In this document: positions 23,598 through 36,778 of the stretch, piece after piece
Layout: every line of letters starts with the position of its first letter
Position numbering within the stretch: the first letter of the stretch is position 1
NCBI GenBank assembly: GCA_035079385.1
Contig: JAVHKY010000054.1
Coordinates: 11,013,501-11,077,500 of the forward strand
DNA: 64,000 nt
DNA from: Aspidiotus rigidus
Taxonomy: Eukaryota > Arthropoda > Insecta > Hemiptera > Diaspididae
Direction: 5' to 3'
The notes under the pieces: model-generated
Database searches by the model: none
The model's input: the letters and a program-made list of their open reading frames with translations, nothing else
What the model was told of the DNA's origin: nothing
Made by a program: the position numbers and the translations under genes

Positions 23598-23867
23598 CCA
23601 CTGAAACCCGGCTATAGCCTTTTTCTAAACATGTTTCAAGTTTGAGGTGAATTTTGACGCTACTCTATGCCCTCCTTTATACGACAGTTGTTGTAAGGGA
23701 TGAAGCAGTCATGTTTGTTACTCGTCGTGATTGGGATGGTCAGTAAACCACATATGTGAGCTGAATCCACAGAAAAATGGCTCCAGTCAATGACAATATT
23801 ATTGCTGGCATGTTTTGGAAATTGCCGACAGTAGATAAATCATGTACGACCTGCGCCACTTGTGCGC

Positions 23868-23996
23868 CACCCTCCATTTTCTATACGCCAGAGCCATTTT
23901 CAACCCTACGCCACTCATACACTACTCAAAACTTTTATATCAATTTCATCTCTTTTCCACCATAATTGACTACATTTTCAACTCTAACTCGTTCAT
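23868..23996. repeat. Spacer segment repeated (inverted) at 27.14-27.27 kb
   Basis: The block from ACCCTCCATTTTCTATACGC to AACTCGTTCAT recurs as reverse complement just outside the right arm. The repeated unit is therefore longer than the arms alone. Confidence 0.7.
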
Positions 23997-24643
23997 GGGC
24001 CCCTCTAATTTTTCAACTCTACGCCACTTATCATTTTTCTATGCATTTAACTCATTTTTAACTCATAAAAAAAATTCATCAACCTCATTTTTTCTATTCA
24101 ACATCCACTTTTTCAACATACCAAAAATTTTTGAATTTTCAAAAATTTTCAACTCATAATATTTTACTATTTTTTAAAGCAAATTTAATCATTTCTCACT
24201 ATTTTTTCTTACTCACTACTAAAAACTTTTGTATCAATTTCATCTCTTTTTGTCTAGATTCTAGGTCTTCTAATGACGTTTTTCATTTACGTCAGTCTAA
24301 TTTTTCACAATTGTACAACTATTAAAAATCAGTGGTGGAACTATTTTCAGAGAGTATGAATATTTTCTTACTTTTGTATCAATTTCATATCTTTTTTAGA
24401 TGAACAAAAATTTTCCCATCCTGCGCCAGCCCCATTTTACTATGCGTCAGATCCATTTTTTTATACACCAAATCATTTTCAACTCTGCGCCACTCGTAGA
24501 CACATTCATTTTTCTATGCAAAATCCACTTTTTCAACACACCAAACATAACACTCATCTAATTTTCAACTCTTAATATTTTGCTATTTTTAATGCAAATT
24601 TAATCATTTCTCACTATTTTTTCTTACTCATTACTCAAAACTT

Positions 24644-24927
24644 TTGTATCATTTTGTATCAATTTTTATTTTACTTTTCACTATTCTAAGAATTGGTCAC
24701 ACAAAAATTACTCACTGCCACATAACTAACCAACACATCCTAACCCCTCCATCTTGCCCCTACTGTCAACAAGACAATTTAACTGTCGACCACTTTTTCT
24801 CCTGCCCCCAACTTTTACTTCTTCGTTCTTCCACTAACACACCCTCCTCCCTTACTCATGCACTCAAAAACAACCATGAAATCATTTCTGGTACCCTACA
24901 ATACTTAGAATCAACAAACTTTTACAA
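24644..24927 (+). pseudogene. Jockey-like LINE C-terminal tail with zinc motif
   Basis: The translation contains LRIGHTKITHCHI and then CPYCQQDNLTVDHFFSCPQL, the C-x2-C-x8-H-x4-C arrangement that ends ORF2 in Jockey-like LINEs. It sits in the spacer of the 21-27 kb inverted repeat and runs open into the right arm. RT and endonuclease are absent here, so only the 3' end is left. Confidence 0.75.
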
Positions 24928-27140
24928 CATCGGCTCCCAGGCCTGCATTAGAAAATGTTTGTTGATATTAAAAACGATTTTTAAAAAGGATCACCGATTT
25001 TTATTCCCTACCTATGTATCTTCAAATATGGCCAAAGAAATGTCATTTTATTTAAAAATTAAATATCTCAGGGAGTTTTTATCCGATTTTTTTGAGATTT
25101 GGTAAAATAAAAAGTATTTTTTGAGGCAAATCAACTGATAATTTTTTTGGAATTTTCCGCCGTTTATATTTCTTGCCGAATGGCCCATTTCAGTCTTCTT
25201 TAATGCCAGTTTCTTTTCAAACTGCAATTCTGAAAAAAATATATAAATATCATGTGTTGAATTAGTATCTTCTTTAAAAAAAAAAAAATGCCTACATTTT
25301 TTCACATGGTGCATCATAGCAGAAATCTATAAGAACTAATTTTTCTCTGATTTTTATCAGCACACACACAACTTTCTTTGATAAAAAAATTTTTTAGTAC
25401 TGTGATAATCAATAATTTTTTTTTTCCTTCCTTTTCATTTTATCTATTATACTTCACACATCCTTCGAATATCTATATAAATAAATACAATATTATTAGG
25501 GCAAGTAAAAGTATTTTTCACATATTTTTTTCGCTACTAGCTACGACGTAAATAGTTGGAAAATCATCCGTTTCAGCATACACTGGGTATCCCATTGAAA
25601 TTTAATAGCACATATTTTTACATATTTTGTGAAAAAAAAAATTTTCACATATTTTCGTCGTTTTCCCTAAAAGCTAATTTTAACTCGATTTCTCGCAACT
25701 TATTGTGAAATTTTGAACATTTTTAGAGATAATAGGCAAAGTTTTTTGTTCAACAACCTGCACATGCATGTGTTCATCATCTGCAATCAAAGTCTTTTTT
25801 AATTCTTCTCTTATTTATTTGATTTTTAGAATTTTTTGTACTCAAAATGACGTTTTCTTAAAAAAAACAATTATTAGTATATATTTCCACATATTTTGAG
25901 ATTAAAAAAAAAAACGGATAAAAAAGTTTTTTCATTCGCCCTAAATATAATCAACCCTCGATAGTTTTTAATTTGAAATTTTCGAATTGGATGTGGTGAG
26001 TAGCCCATGTACCAACTGTTTGCATCCTCTTGTATAGTATTTATGAAGTTTGAAAACGCCTTGGGGTTCTTGCACAATATTTACCAAGTTTAAAAATGCT
26101 TTCGCATTCACTTATTTTCTTATTATAAAGGAGTACAAGTTCTCAAAAAATTCCTGCTCTGGAGAGAGTTGAAATGAAAAAATAGTAATTTTTGTGATTT
26201 TTGATATAAATATTGTTGAAAAATCAAATGTTTTTCGATGATCTAAAATACTCAATATTCACGTTTCCAAATTCTCCTTATTCATAAATAATTTGAATAT
26301 GTTTCAATTTTGACAATTAGATCTTGGATAAAGGCAGTGATTCAGCCATCCATGAAGAACGATGGGATAAGATGTATCTGTATTATCTTTGGAAATATTT
26401 CATAGGGATTGTAGTAGTACTAAAAATTTTTTTTATCAGAGAAAGATACACCACTTGAAAAAATATGGGTATTTTTTCAAAAGTATGTAGATATTAATTC
26501 AATACATTTTTTCAGAATATTGCAGTCTGAAAAGAAACTGGAAAATGAGCGTTAAAAAAGACAGAAATGGGCAATTCGGCAAGAAATATTGATCGGAAAA
26601 TTCCAAAACAAATTATCAGTTGATTTGCCTAAAAAAATACTTTTCATTTTACCAAAGTTCAAAAAGTGGATAAAAACTCCCTAAGATATGGATTTTTAAA
26701 TTAAATAACATTTATTCTGCCATACTTGAGGATATATAGGGGATAAAAATCTGAAATTCTTTTTAAAAATCGTTTTTAATATCATTAAACATTCTCCAAT
26801 GCATGAATATGATATTTGGCCTGGGGGCCGAGCAGTGCCCCATTGAAACTCAGCTATAGTCTTTTAAGCGATCATAAAATTTGTTTGGTACTGAAGATGG
26901 GGTGGTTAAGGAGAGTTTGAAAGTGGTTCTTCCGAAATCGTATATCTTCTTTTTGATAAAAGAAAAATGGTGATCAACATTAGCAATGGTAAGAGACTTG
27001 AGCCATTCACTGGTGGAGATAGGAAAAGCTTGAGAGGTCTTAATCTTCGCTACTTATTTGACTTTTCGCGAACTATCAGCTTAAGAACTTATTTGACAAG
27101 AGTCTCGACTCGATAGCAATACGAATCGTTGTTCAAATTT
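24928..27140. repeat. Right arm of 2.2-kb inverted repeat
   Basis: This is the reverse complement of 21426-23597. It keeps a short block (TTTGGTAAAATAAAAAGTA, near 25.10 kb) that is deleted in the left arm. The inner edge is CATCGGCTCCCAGGCC and the outer edge TTGTTCAAATTT. Confidence 0.85.
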
Positions 27141-27142
27141 AT

Positions 27143-27275
27143 GAATGAGTTAGAGTTGAAAATGTAGTAAATTGTGGTGGGAAAGAGATGAAATCGATGC
27201 AAAAGATTTGAGTAGTGTATGAGTGGCGTAGAGCTGAAAATGGCTCTGGCGTATAGAAAAATGAGGGTGGCGCTC
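27143..27275. repeat. Inverted copy of spacer segment 23.87-24.00 kb
   Basis: It reads as the reverse complement of the spacer block, including GGCTCTGGCGTATAGAAAA and GGCGTAGAG. It adjoins the right arm directly. Confidence 0.7.
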
Positions 27276-27299
27276 AAGTATCTACTGCCGAAGAGCGGA

Positions 27300-30200
27300 A
27301 TTGAATCGTTTAACTCTTCACTTCGTTTTAAATTATACAGAGTAACTAGGGTTTTAGAAGCCGAAAATTCAGAGTAGTTCGTTAACCAGTTTATCAGCAA
27401 GCTATAGGATCCAGACGTCGATTTTACAAATACTAAAAATGCCCTCAACCATGGAGTAAGTCTAAGAGGGTGGAGGAAAGTGACTCCAAATTAAGAACTG
27501 GATAAAATGGCTCAATAGGCCCGTAACCAAAGGGGGGTAGGGAGCTGAGCTCTCCTAGACGTATCACGAACTTTCCAGCCAAAAGTACAATTTCAATAAA
27601 ACAAAAAATCATTACTACGTTCGGCCCCCTAATTTTCATACGAGCTCCTCCTACAAGCAGAATCTGGTTACGGGCCTATTATTCAAGAGAGTCGGCGCCT
27701 TCTTCCTCATGTACCCTCTTAGTGTATGAGCAAAAATTTATTCAAGTCCAACCTTTACAAACTCACGGGATCTTTAACGGAGGTAAACGAGGGGTGGCAG
27801 GAAACCTGTTTTATGGGGCACGTGGGATCTGAAAAATATAGATTGTGACGTAACAGGCCTAAACTTTGCAGCTATATATAAAAAGAGGGGAACTTGAAAA
27901 AAATTATCTTTGACGTCACAAGACTGACCTATGACGTCATCAAACTGGCCTTCAAGCTATATACATGATAGAAGGAAGACTTAGAACATTTTCGAGCTTA
28001 GAGCTTTGCCGGCCTGCTGCTGAAAGAAAAACCCTCCGATAAAACCGGTTCCCTGTTAAAATTAATTTAGAAATTTAAAACTCAAAATTCTTCTGAACCC
28101 CAAACCTTATAGTACTTTCAGACAATCAGCGAGATTTTCGAAACCTAAATTTCATCCCAACATGTTACATAGATGGACCTTTTCAACCCATTAGCCAAAT
28201 TTTTTCGAGTTTCAACCTTTATAAATATGCAATCAGAATAAAAGTTTGGCAACTTAGGAGAGTTTTTCCAAGTCCTTTATGAAACACGGCAACCTAACCT
28301 TACCGTCCATGAGACAGGATTCGATGATCCAGAGCACGACAGCTAAAATCCTTTCCCTCTTTACCTCCAAAAAATAATTTAATCCTTCAGGGTATTTTCC
28401 CTGGGAGCTAGGATTCTCAAGATGTCTCCATTCATGAACAAATCGTTAATTCTTTATTTTAATCTTAAAGCTCTAATGAACAATCTTAGTGTGAGTCTGC
28501 TGAGAGTAGATTTCCCTTCCGCTCTTAGCGGCCGATTGATGACCAATGTCCATTTAGGAGACGCCTGAAAAAAAGGTAACTATCAATATATGGATATTTC
28601 TCGTATGTTAAGGCTGAATTACGTAAAAAAGGCGAAAGTTTCCAAATTTAGCATTATTATTTCAAAACTGTAATTTAATACTTTCTTGTAGAACGAAAAT
28701 ATGCGCAAAAAAAAAAAATCCCAAATTAGTTACACAGAATGGAGATTGTTCGATAGATTACAGAGAGAGGCATCCTCCAGTTTTTTATACGATCATTTAA
28801 ATTAATTTTATCACTTTTTTATGCGTTATACTTTCTAAATACACAATTAGGAAGATATGTTTTATTATTATTACTGGTATCTCATCTTCAATAAAGAAAC
28901 TAAGTACTTCCGAAAGCTATCTAGTGTGGACATTCGTATCATTTTCGTTTAAAATTGTAAGGGAAATTGGATGATTAAAATTTCGACGTATGAAAAATTT
29001 TGGATATTTTAGCAAAATATAAGTACCTAATTCGACCTCATTCCTTTGGGAGGAAAAATCGCCCTCGTGCCAACTTTCGTTTTGTCCTTCTTATTTGACA
29101 AAGAATGGCGAGAATTATTTTCTTCGATAACACAAATATAATTTCAACACAATTTTGAAATTCTGTTTTTTCTTTTATTTTTTTAATGGTAGAAATGGAG
29201 CAACGTATCTGTCAGTTTCTGCCACCGCGCGTCTAATATTTGCATAATTCGTATTCAAATATAATTATGCGAAAACTGCTAAAATTTCGCGTATTCAGAA
29301 CACTGCATTACGTGCTCGAGTAATGAATTCCTGCATTAATATGAATTATAGCTCGGAGAATGATTGAATGATTTTCTCGCAGCTGGGTATCAAGAAACAA
29401 TAATGTTTCTCACATCGGCGCGCTTCCGTGTCGGGATCGAGAATTTCTTACGCAAATGGTTCCACCGTGTAAACAAAAAGTATCGTCCCATAAATTGAAT
29501 CAGAAGTGAATCTAATTGAAAGCGTTATAGCATACGAGTAAGTGCAAAATAGACCACTCATTTAGATCATATCTTTGGAAAAGTTCGAGGAACATGGAAT
29601 TGACTAAAAAGAGACATCCGACAATTTCATACACTAGGTTCTAAAGCCAACAATAAAAAAAAAAAATAAAAACTATTCAAGAGAGTAGTATGTAAGACTT
29701 GAAGTACCTGTTGAGCATTAATTTAGACATTTTGCATACTTCAATTACTTATTCGGAATTGGTCTTAGGTTAGGAGTTAACAACTCTAAAAGTGAGAAGG
29801 GAACTTAGTTCAATAATGACAGTGAGGGATATCCTCTGTGGAAAAACTGAATCGTCGTTCTTACTAAGTAAAATAGATTTCCTTGTCCCATCCAGAACGA
29901 GTAGGTGTAGGGATACCTTTCAGATTCCTCAGCAAAGAATGCAGCAATTTGCCCCTGTCTCTGTTAAACTGTGTTGTTAAAGAATACCACACAATTGATA
30001 TATTTTTTGACACTAGGAAAATGTTAGGTAGCAAGGTGACGACAGTTCTCATGAGCTTGGAAACAAATTGATAATGCTTGCCCATTCCTTATTTGTTCAT
30101 TATTCAATTATTTATTTATTTTTTTTATTTATTATTATTTTTTTTAAATGTCATACAATTTTTAGTTTGCTCTTGTCCGCACTCCTATGATCAAATGGCC

Positions 30201-31298
30201 TCCATATATTTATAATTATTATTATTACATCTATTTATGTATTTATTATTATTATTTGGTTTTTATTATTTATTCGTTGAAATAATTGGCTTGTGGAAGA
30301 GGTTGGGGAATAGGGTTGGGGTGGCTAGTGGTGGACGTAATAATATCATTTATTTATTTATTTTTTTAAATTTTGTTTTATTTTATTTTGTTTGTTTATT
30401 GTTTTTCTATTATTTTTTTTTCTCGTTTATAGTGCTCTCCTGTCATTGGCCGATCGGCTGTTGGAGGGCACTCTAATATAAATTAATAAATAATGGAAAA
30501 AGTGCAACATATCATAATTATTCTCCAGAAATAAAACAGATTGACCTTCAAAAGAACAAAAAAGGAATCAATACGTTCTTGAATTTTATTTTTATGGCTC
30601 TACATATTTGAAGGGGCTTGTGTTTTAAGTGGTTTTTTCTATTTCGCCACTCTCTTTTGAATACATTACCCTTTTAAACGAAACGGGAACTAAAAAGTAC
30701 CTTTTAAATATTTCCGTACAAATTCAAATATTTCATACTCATCTATCTACGCGCCTGATCAAGAGCAATCACGTCATCACGTCTACACTAGATTGGAAAT
30801 ATGCTGGATCCAACTCAAAATACCTTCTTCAAGAGGAACGGAGTGTTTTTGGAATATTGGTCAAAAATTTGCACAACCATGAGGGATTTTAACTAAGAAT
30901 ATATTTTCTTCAATTTTTGTTTGACCGATTTAAAATTTTATCATTTTCATCGAGTGAATCATCTCGAAATTAAGATCACAAAGATTTTTCTAATTGATAG
31001 ATATATCGATTGTGAAAAATGATAATATTATGGAACTTGCCAAAATTGCAGCAGCGGTTCCCAAAATTGTTCAGAAACGATCTACTGTGTATCACATTTT
31101 TACCCGATTCTTTTAAGAAAAATTTAGCGCTGGGTCCAAATATAGCGCCAAAATCACCCCAAAAAAGTCCAAAATGAGTCATTGCCAGAAGAGGGGTAAA
31201 AATTTCCCATAGATAAAGACTCCCAAAATTTCTGAAATTTCTTTCTCCATTCCCTCGTGAGGGTTAGCGCTGAGTACAAAAGAAATATCAAAAATACC
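27300..31298. other. No gene recognised; repeats and microsatellites
   Basis: TGACGTCA palindromes at 27911-27918 and 27932-27939 lie in the dispersed repeat family (27.78-27.99 kb). TTTA-type low complexity covers about 30095-30425. A short hairpin (AGTGCTCTCC/GGAGGGCACT) lies at about 30430-30473. ORFs are short and without domains. Confidence 0.45.
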
Positions 31299-31306
31299 CT
31301 ACGAGG

Positions 31307-32050
31307 CAGTGGCGTATTTGGAAATTTTCTCTGGAGGGTAGATGTTCAAAAATTGTTAAGGACAAAATTTTCATCGGGCAAAAAAAAAAAAGAAAAAGCT
31401 CTATTAGTTGAAAATTGGGAGCCCGGATTCCTCGGCATTTGCCGAATCATTTGAGTGCGTCCGAAAAGCATGAAAATGATATAGAAGTACACATACGTTT
31501 TGGGGGTAATGGAGGCTAGGGAAAAAAATGTATTTTGCCGAAAATTTCCGAAAATGGAATAAAGGCCGAAAACGGGGTTTGAACTGAATAAGGTCGAAAA
31601 TGACCATTCTGTTAAATATCGTCTAAAATTATAAAATTTCGGACAAAATTTGCCTAATTTTGCTTAAAATTCAGTAATTTTAATGAAAACTGGACAGTTT
31701 TTTTGAAAATATCATTTTTAGTTCAAAGTTGAAAAGTTAAAAGTTTTAGTTGAAAAATTGCTAGGATCTTTTATTGATGAGTTCAATGACCAAAAATTGT
31801 TTATTTTGGTCAAAATCACGTAACTTTGTACGTAAATTGAATAATTCTGATTATGAATTCATAAAAGCACCGAAAACGCATGTCTTTTTCCATTTTTTTT
31901 TTTCTTTAAATGCCGAATTATGACGAAAATGCAACAACAAGTGCCGAAATTTTTCATTTTCAATGCCGAAAAATCCGGGCTCTGTTGATGAGTAGTTTTT
32001 GAAGGTCCTCTGAGGGGGTTTTGCCCCCTCCCCCCCTAAATACACCACTG
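31307..32050. mobile_element. hAT-type non-autonomous element with near-perfect 8-bp TSD
   Basis: The ends CAGTGGCGTATTT and AAATACACCACTG are inverted repeats. The flanks CTACGAGG (31299-31306) and CTACAAAG (32051-32058) agree at six of eight positions, fitting an aged hAT duplication. A second inverted pair (AGCCCGGATTCCTCGGCATT near 31.42 kb, AATGCCGAAAAATCCGGGCT near 31.96 kb) lies inside. No transposase is present. Confidence 0.75.
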
Positions 32051-32059
32051 CTACAAAGC

Positions 32060-34530
32060 TCTGAAATAATTAAACATAGTTAAAATTTTCCTTTCCAAAT
32101 TTTTCTTCATCCATTGACTCGTTCAGGTGTTCTGCAGAATTTTATGAACAAATTTCAATTCAGGAACAACGATTGAACTCCCGAAGTTTTTGAAATTTCA
32201 GTTCAATAGCGTAAATTAATCATTTTCAAACCTTATTTTGGAAACCCTGGAAAATTGGTAAATTCTCAGCACAATATTTTGGTTCATTCTCAGCGCAGAA
32301 AAAACATGGAAACTTCGTTCTGGGTAACAAATTGTTGATAAAATTCAGATACGAATTTCGTAATATCATGCATAATATGTGCCTCAAATTTTTCAGGATA
32401 GCGATTCGAAAATTTTTGTAACTTTGATTCGACCTACTGGCTGAAATATTGCTAGAAATTATTTCGGATTTGGGGTATGAGACAAAACTCGGACGAATGT
32501 ATCCCCAAAAAAATAAGAGTTCTAATAATTTCATCACAATTTATGACCTAATATTCAATTTTGGCATGTTAATTACATATTTTAGTCTCTCTATAGTCAA
32601 AAGCTGAAGATGTAAGTACACCAAACTCGAGACAGTAAATTATATTTACAGAAATACGATAATGAGCGAGGTCGTTTAATTTCTTCGCCTGAAGATGAAC
32701 GCTATGCGTTTGAAAGGTCGAGATAGATGGATGGATACAAGTGTCAATTTTCGATCTTTATAATACTTATTCGTGTCCACGTTTAAAATTTTAACTTGGG
32801 TCTAGACCGAGTTTACAGAAAGCCTGGACTAAAATTTTTGTAAGGGCCCTTATCAGTGAATAATTTGTTTATTTGGTCCCTCGTCCCTCGGCTGTATTTG
32901 CAGTACGCAAACAATTTTCGTTCACTGTTTCAATGTGGTGACCGTTCATATCCTCCCAAACCTGAGCCAGTCAAATATGAAAAATATTTGTGAGAAATTT
33001 TCAATATTTCTAATGAATTTTTGAAGCTAAGTAATTTCGAACATCATTGAAATCGTCGACGAAAATATTTTTGTACCTCAATTATGCTGAAAATTGATGC
33101 TGGGGGGTGGCAACATGCTACAGAATCGATTTTATATGAAATATTACGTCGTTTTCCGGAAATTCTCTCGAAAATTATATAGGTATACTTCTTACGAGAA
33201 AAAGATTATTTACTTTACTCTGACAGACCTCTACAAAAAGAGTGATAATTGAGATGATCAGTAAATTTTCGCGCGGTAAAACATTTTTTGTCCAACTTCT
33301 CCTGACCAATGGTCGATTTTATTAGGTACGTAAACCCTTTTGAGAGAAATATAAAGAAAATTTTTGCACTTGAATTTTGGTTTATGTTCGTGATATATCA
33401 ACTTCGAGGGCAGTAGCATACCACAAAAATACTTGTTTAGGACTGGGATGAGAATTCTTTAAGGACAAGGAGTTTTCACCAAACTCGAGTTCATCAATTA
33501 CACTGGAAACATTGTACAAGTTGATAAGACTGATAATTTTGGGATGACACAATTTGAATTTTTCACACAAAGCGATGATACTTATTCCATCAAGTAACCC
33601 ATTCCAAAATGGTCGAGAATATTTTTTCACCTCAATTTCGGGGCAAAAAAAATATTTCCAAAATACTAGTGCTCTCTACCCCGAAAATTTTCCTATGCCT
33701 TAGAAGAAAATTTCCACAAATAGTATTATAAAGAAAATTCGATCAGCAAACCGTGCTTCACGTGTCGAGAAAATCCGCACCGCAGCCACCGTATTCAAAC
33801 TCGTTAAAATATCACGTCCAATATATCGTAATCGCGAACGTATTATTAAAAGCGCCACTTGGTATAAAAAATTGAAAAGTAAGTATAACTAATAATAAAT
33901 AATGAGTATTAAAATACAGAAATCATTTTCGAGAAAATATACTGACCACAAAATGCAACATGACGAACTTCGTCGCAGCTTACGCACTCACACGACCGGA
34001 TCGCGTACAAATGGATCTTCGTTTCATCTTCTAGTAATGTTTTATACGCTTTATCATTCCGTACACTCACCCTGCTAATACTCTCTCTTTCTATACGTAC
34101 CAGCCCGCAGCGATTATGCTCAAAAAATGTTATCAACTAGTTTTCATGTAACGACTTTGCCTTGTCACACTATAGGCTCTACACTTATTTGCGCGCGCGC
34201 AAATAAAATCTGCACATGTGCATCTCCCTTCCTGTTTTACACACGTATTTACGGAAATGCAAATGAACTGCCGCCGCCGCGTGAATGGAAACTCGACGGC
34301 GAAAAAAGGCCTTACCTCGAAGTAAAAGTGAAATGACAGACGAACTGCAACAGCATAACGAAAAAAATGCATGTGATTAATGACCTGAATTTGATACACG
34401 CGCTAAAAAATTATGTACCTATATCAATTTTGCATGGCTCATTCTTGACGGATGATTAAATTCTTGGAGCAATTTTTACAATCTGAATAGGTGACGTTTA
34501 AATGAAAAATTCGTCAACATGTTACTCTAG
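32060..34530. other. No gene recognised apart from a hammerhead-like motif
   Basis: Short ORFs only. The minus-strand ORF at 33382-33630 (82 codons) has no recognised domain. The one structured motif (32.69 kb) is listed separately. Confidence 0.4.
32689..32715 (+). ncRNA. Hammerhead-like core, probably a solo Penelope tail
   Basis: CTGAAGA (fits CUGANGA) is followed by a stem AACGC/GCGTT and then GAAA. This is the conserved core of hammerhead ribozymes found in Penelope-like element ends. Stem III and the cleavage site are not clear. Confidence 0.35.
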
Positions 34531-34533
34531 AAT

Positions 34534-35180
34534 TTGTTGGCATGGTTGCGTCGAAAGTCTAGGGTCCATGGATTGTCGAGCAATTTCAAGCAATGTGCGA
34601 TTCTACAAAGTTCGAAGATTTCTCTAATGGGAGAGGAGCGGATCCAATCCATCATTCTGGAATCAGACAAACTCATCTTCGAATTACTAGCCAAACAATT
34701 CACCTCTGTGTCTTTTAACGATAACTACGGACATGATTCCTTAAGTTATAAACTCCAACAAGAAAAGTGTGATATAGCTTATGACCTCCCCCCCCCCCCT
34801 ACAAATGATATCCTTCGACACGACCTCCCTATTTCTGAAACTGAACTCATAACTACTATAAATAAAAACATGAGAAACGCTTCCCCCGGATTTAATAGAA
34901 ATCTCCACCCAAACTCACACTCTTATCTCCTCTCCTTATTTAATCTATTTTCGCACAAAAAAATTACCCACCTTTTGGAAAACAGTCACCATCTTCCCCA
35001 AACTAAAACCCAACTCTGACTCACTCCTTCCAGTCTTATACCGCTCTTTAGCCCTCTCCAGTGTTCTTGGCAAACTATTCAAAAAAATACTGAACGAAAG
35101 ACTCCTGTGGTATTTAGAACCAAACAACATCCTTTCCCCCCTCGAATATGGTTTCAGAAAAAGATGGAACACAATACAAC
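34534..35180 (+). pseudogene. Jockey-like LINE fragment: start of reverse transcriptase
   Basis: The first frame reads ISETELITTINKNMRNASPGF, the typical N-terminal RT lead-in. After a frameshift near 35,000 it continues LYRSLALSSVLGKLFKKIL and then LSPLEYGFRKRWNT, corresponding to the RPI..LS..gKl.E+ and qyGFr..rsT blocks. A poly-C run (34,790-34,799) lies within it. The fragment ends where a minus-strand Penelope piece begins. It is non-functional. Confidence 0.75.
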
Positions 35181-35182
35181 CT

Positions 35183-35275
35183 GTTTTTGACCAGTGTTTG
35201 ATCAAGTTTCTGAAATTGCTGCCCTTCAATATCTTGTTTTCCATATCATTCATGAATATCTCCGCCGGTATTGGT
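35183..35275 (-). mobile_element. Penelope family A RT fragment, minus strand (A4)
   Basis: It is the reverse complement of the family A sequence coding ILAEIFMNDMENKILKGS (compare 41.94-42.03 kb). It is joined directly to LINE sequence on the left and a plus-strand Penelope tail on the right. Confidence 0.75.
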
Positions 35276-35599
35276 GAAACCGGTATGGAGATTGCAAAAG
35301 CTATGAGAGGAAGATAGCGTGCCTCTTGAACAATGTAATCACGTTTGATAACAAAAAATTATTCGGCCTGGTGATTGGACGAGAAAATAAGAACAGAACC
35401 AACCAATAAGATGTGGCAAGAAACCAGGTAGCCAATAGAAACGCGGTATTTAGGCCAATAGAGTAAACCAATCACTAAGCAGTATGTTTTAGCTAATAAG
35501 AACACAATGTCATATTATTGTAAGAATAAGATATTAAGAGTGAACCAATCACAATACAGTATCGTATATAGCAGTGAATTTATACCAAGGCTGACAAAG

Positions 35600-36100
35600 A
35601 ACCCAGCACAGAAATACCAAGATGACCTGAAAGCTTTGTTGAAACGGAACAATGTACCCGGCTATGGAAGGACGCTTGAGATGAACCCGGTCGCACCAAA
35701 ACTCAAGGGGCTTGAAAAACTCCACAAAGCGAACCGTCCAAGGAGGCCCCTGGTCAACAGCATGCTACAAGATAGCGAAGATCGTAGCCACATTCCTGAA
35801 AGAAGACTACCAGTTTGCACCCAGACAAAGCATCAGAAACAACGAAGAGCTGATTGAACAACTGGACAATTTGGAAATCAAGAGTAACGATGGGCTAATA
35901 TCCTTTGATGTGGCAAATATGTTTGGTACCACACCGAAGGAGGAACTTCTCACTCTGCTCAACAAAAGATACCGTGGCAACCCCGAAGTCGCCAACATAG
36001 TGGAAGAGATCTTGAGCCAGAACTACTCTCGCTTTTCTACAGTCAGGAAAGGGGATTTGCGATGGGATTACCGCTGTCACCAATACTGGTGGAGATGGGA
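35600..36100 (+). pseudogene. Reverse transcriptase part of Penelope copy A3
   Basis: Frames give KYQDDLKALLKRNNVPGYGR, APKLKGLEKLHKANRPRRPL, and after a frameshift KSNDGLISFDVANMFGTTPK. The YVDD block is missing, lost at the same place as in copy A1. The ORF ends at the AT-rich insert. Confidence 0.78.
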
Positions 36101-36109
36101 TCCGACTAG

Positions 36110-36778
36110 TTCACCAGAAGATTTTTCACCGAGTAAGTCTTTTTGAAGGAATGTACAAGTTCACCTGTCAGTTTTTTTTTTTTTCACTGTCAGGAAACTT
36201 CATCTTCCTTTTTTGAGTTCACCGACACCGACGACGAAATTCACCTTTTTCAATCAGTCGTTCAACTTTTATCTGATGCTTTGATATACCAAATTTTATT
36301 TATAAACTTATTTAAATAAATAATAATTTGATAAAGAAAATTTATTAATTAGTTAAATTGTTAATATTTATGAATCATATTTTATTATTTATAATTATAA
36401 TTTTTAATTTATTAAATCAATTTAATTATTTAAAAATTATATTAATTTAAATTATTTTATTGTATTTATTTTTTTTAAAATTAAATTCAATTAAAATATA
36501 AAAATAAATAATACTTGAAAATGTAAAAAATAATATAAAATTAAATTTTATCAAAAATAAAATTATTAAATTAATTTTTATTATTATTCAACTTGAATTA
36601 AACTGATTAATGAACATCATTAATAATAATATTACCGAATTTTGTCGGTAAACTTTCGTCACGGTGAACTCACCATGTGATGAACCACTACTTCTATCAG
36701 GTGAATTATTTGTAGGTGAACTTTCTATAGGTGAATTTTAATCGGTGAATTTTTTCAGGTGAAAAATCTTTTGGTGAA
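36110..36778. mobile_element. AT-rich MITE-like insert with TTCACC/GGTGAA arrays (copy 2)
   Basis: It starts TTCACCAGAAGATTTTTCACC and ends GGTGAAAAATCTTTTGGTGAA. GGTGAA occurs at 36700, 36715, 36730, 36744, 36758 and 36773, 14-15 bp apart, with another at 36663. TTCACC occurs at 36110, 36125, 36160, 36218 and 36240. It is in the opposite orientation to copy 1, within the same host position of family A. Confidence 0.75.

Noticed and set aside
34127..34399. Overlapping ORFs on both strands around 34.2 kb
   Set aside because: Mutually antisense, no domain, no splice or poly(A) context favouring either.
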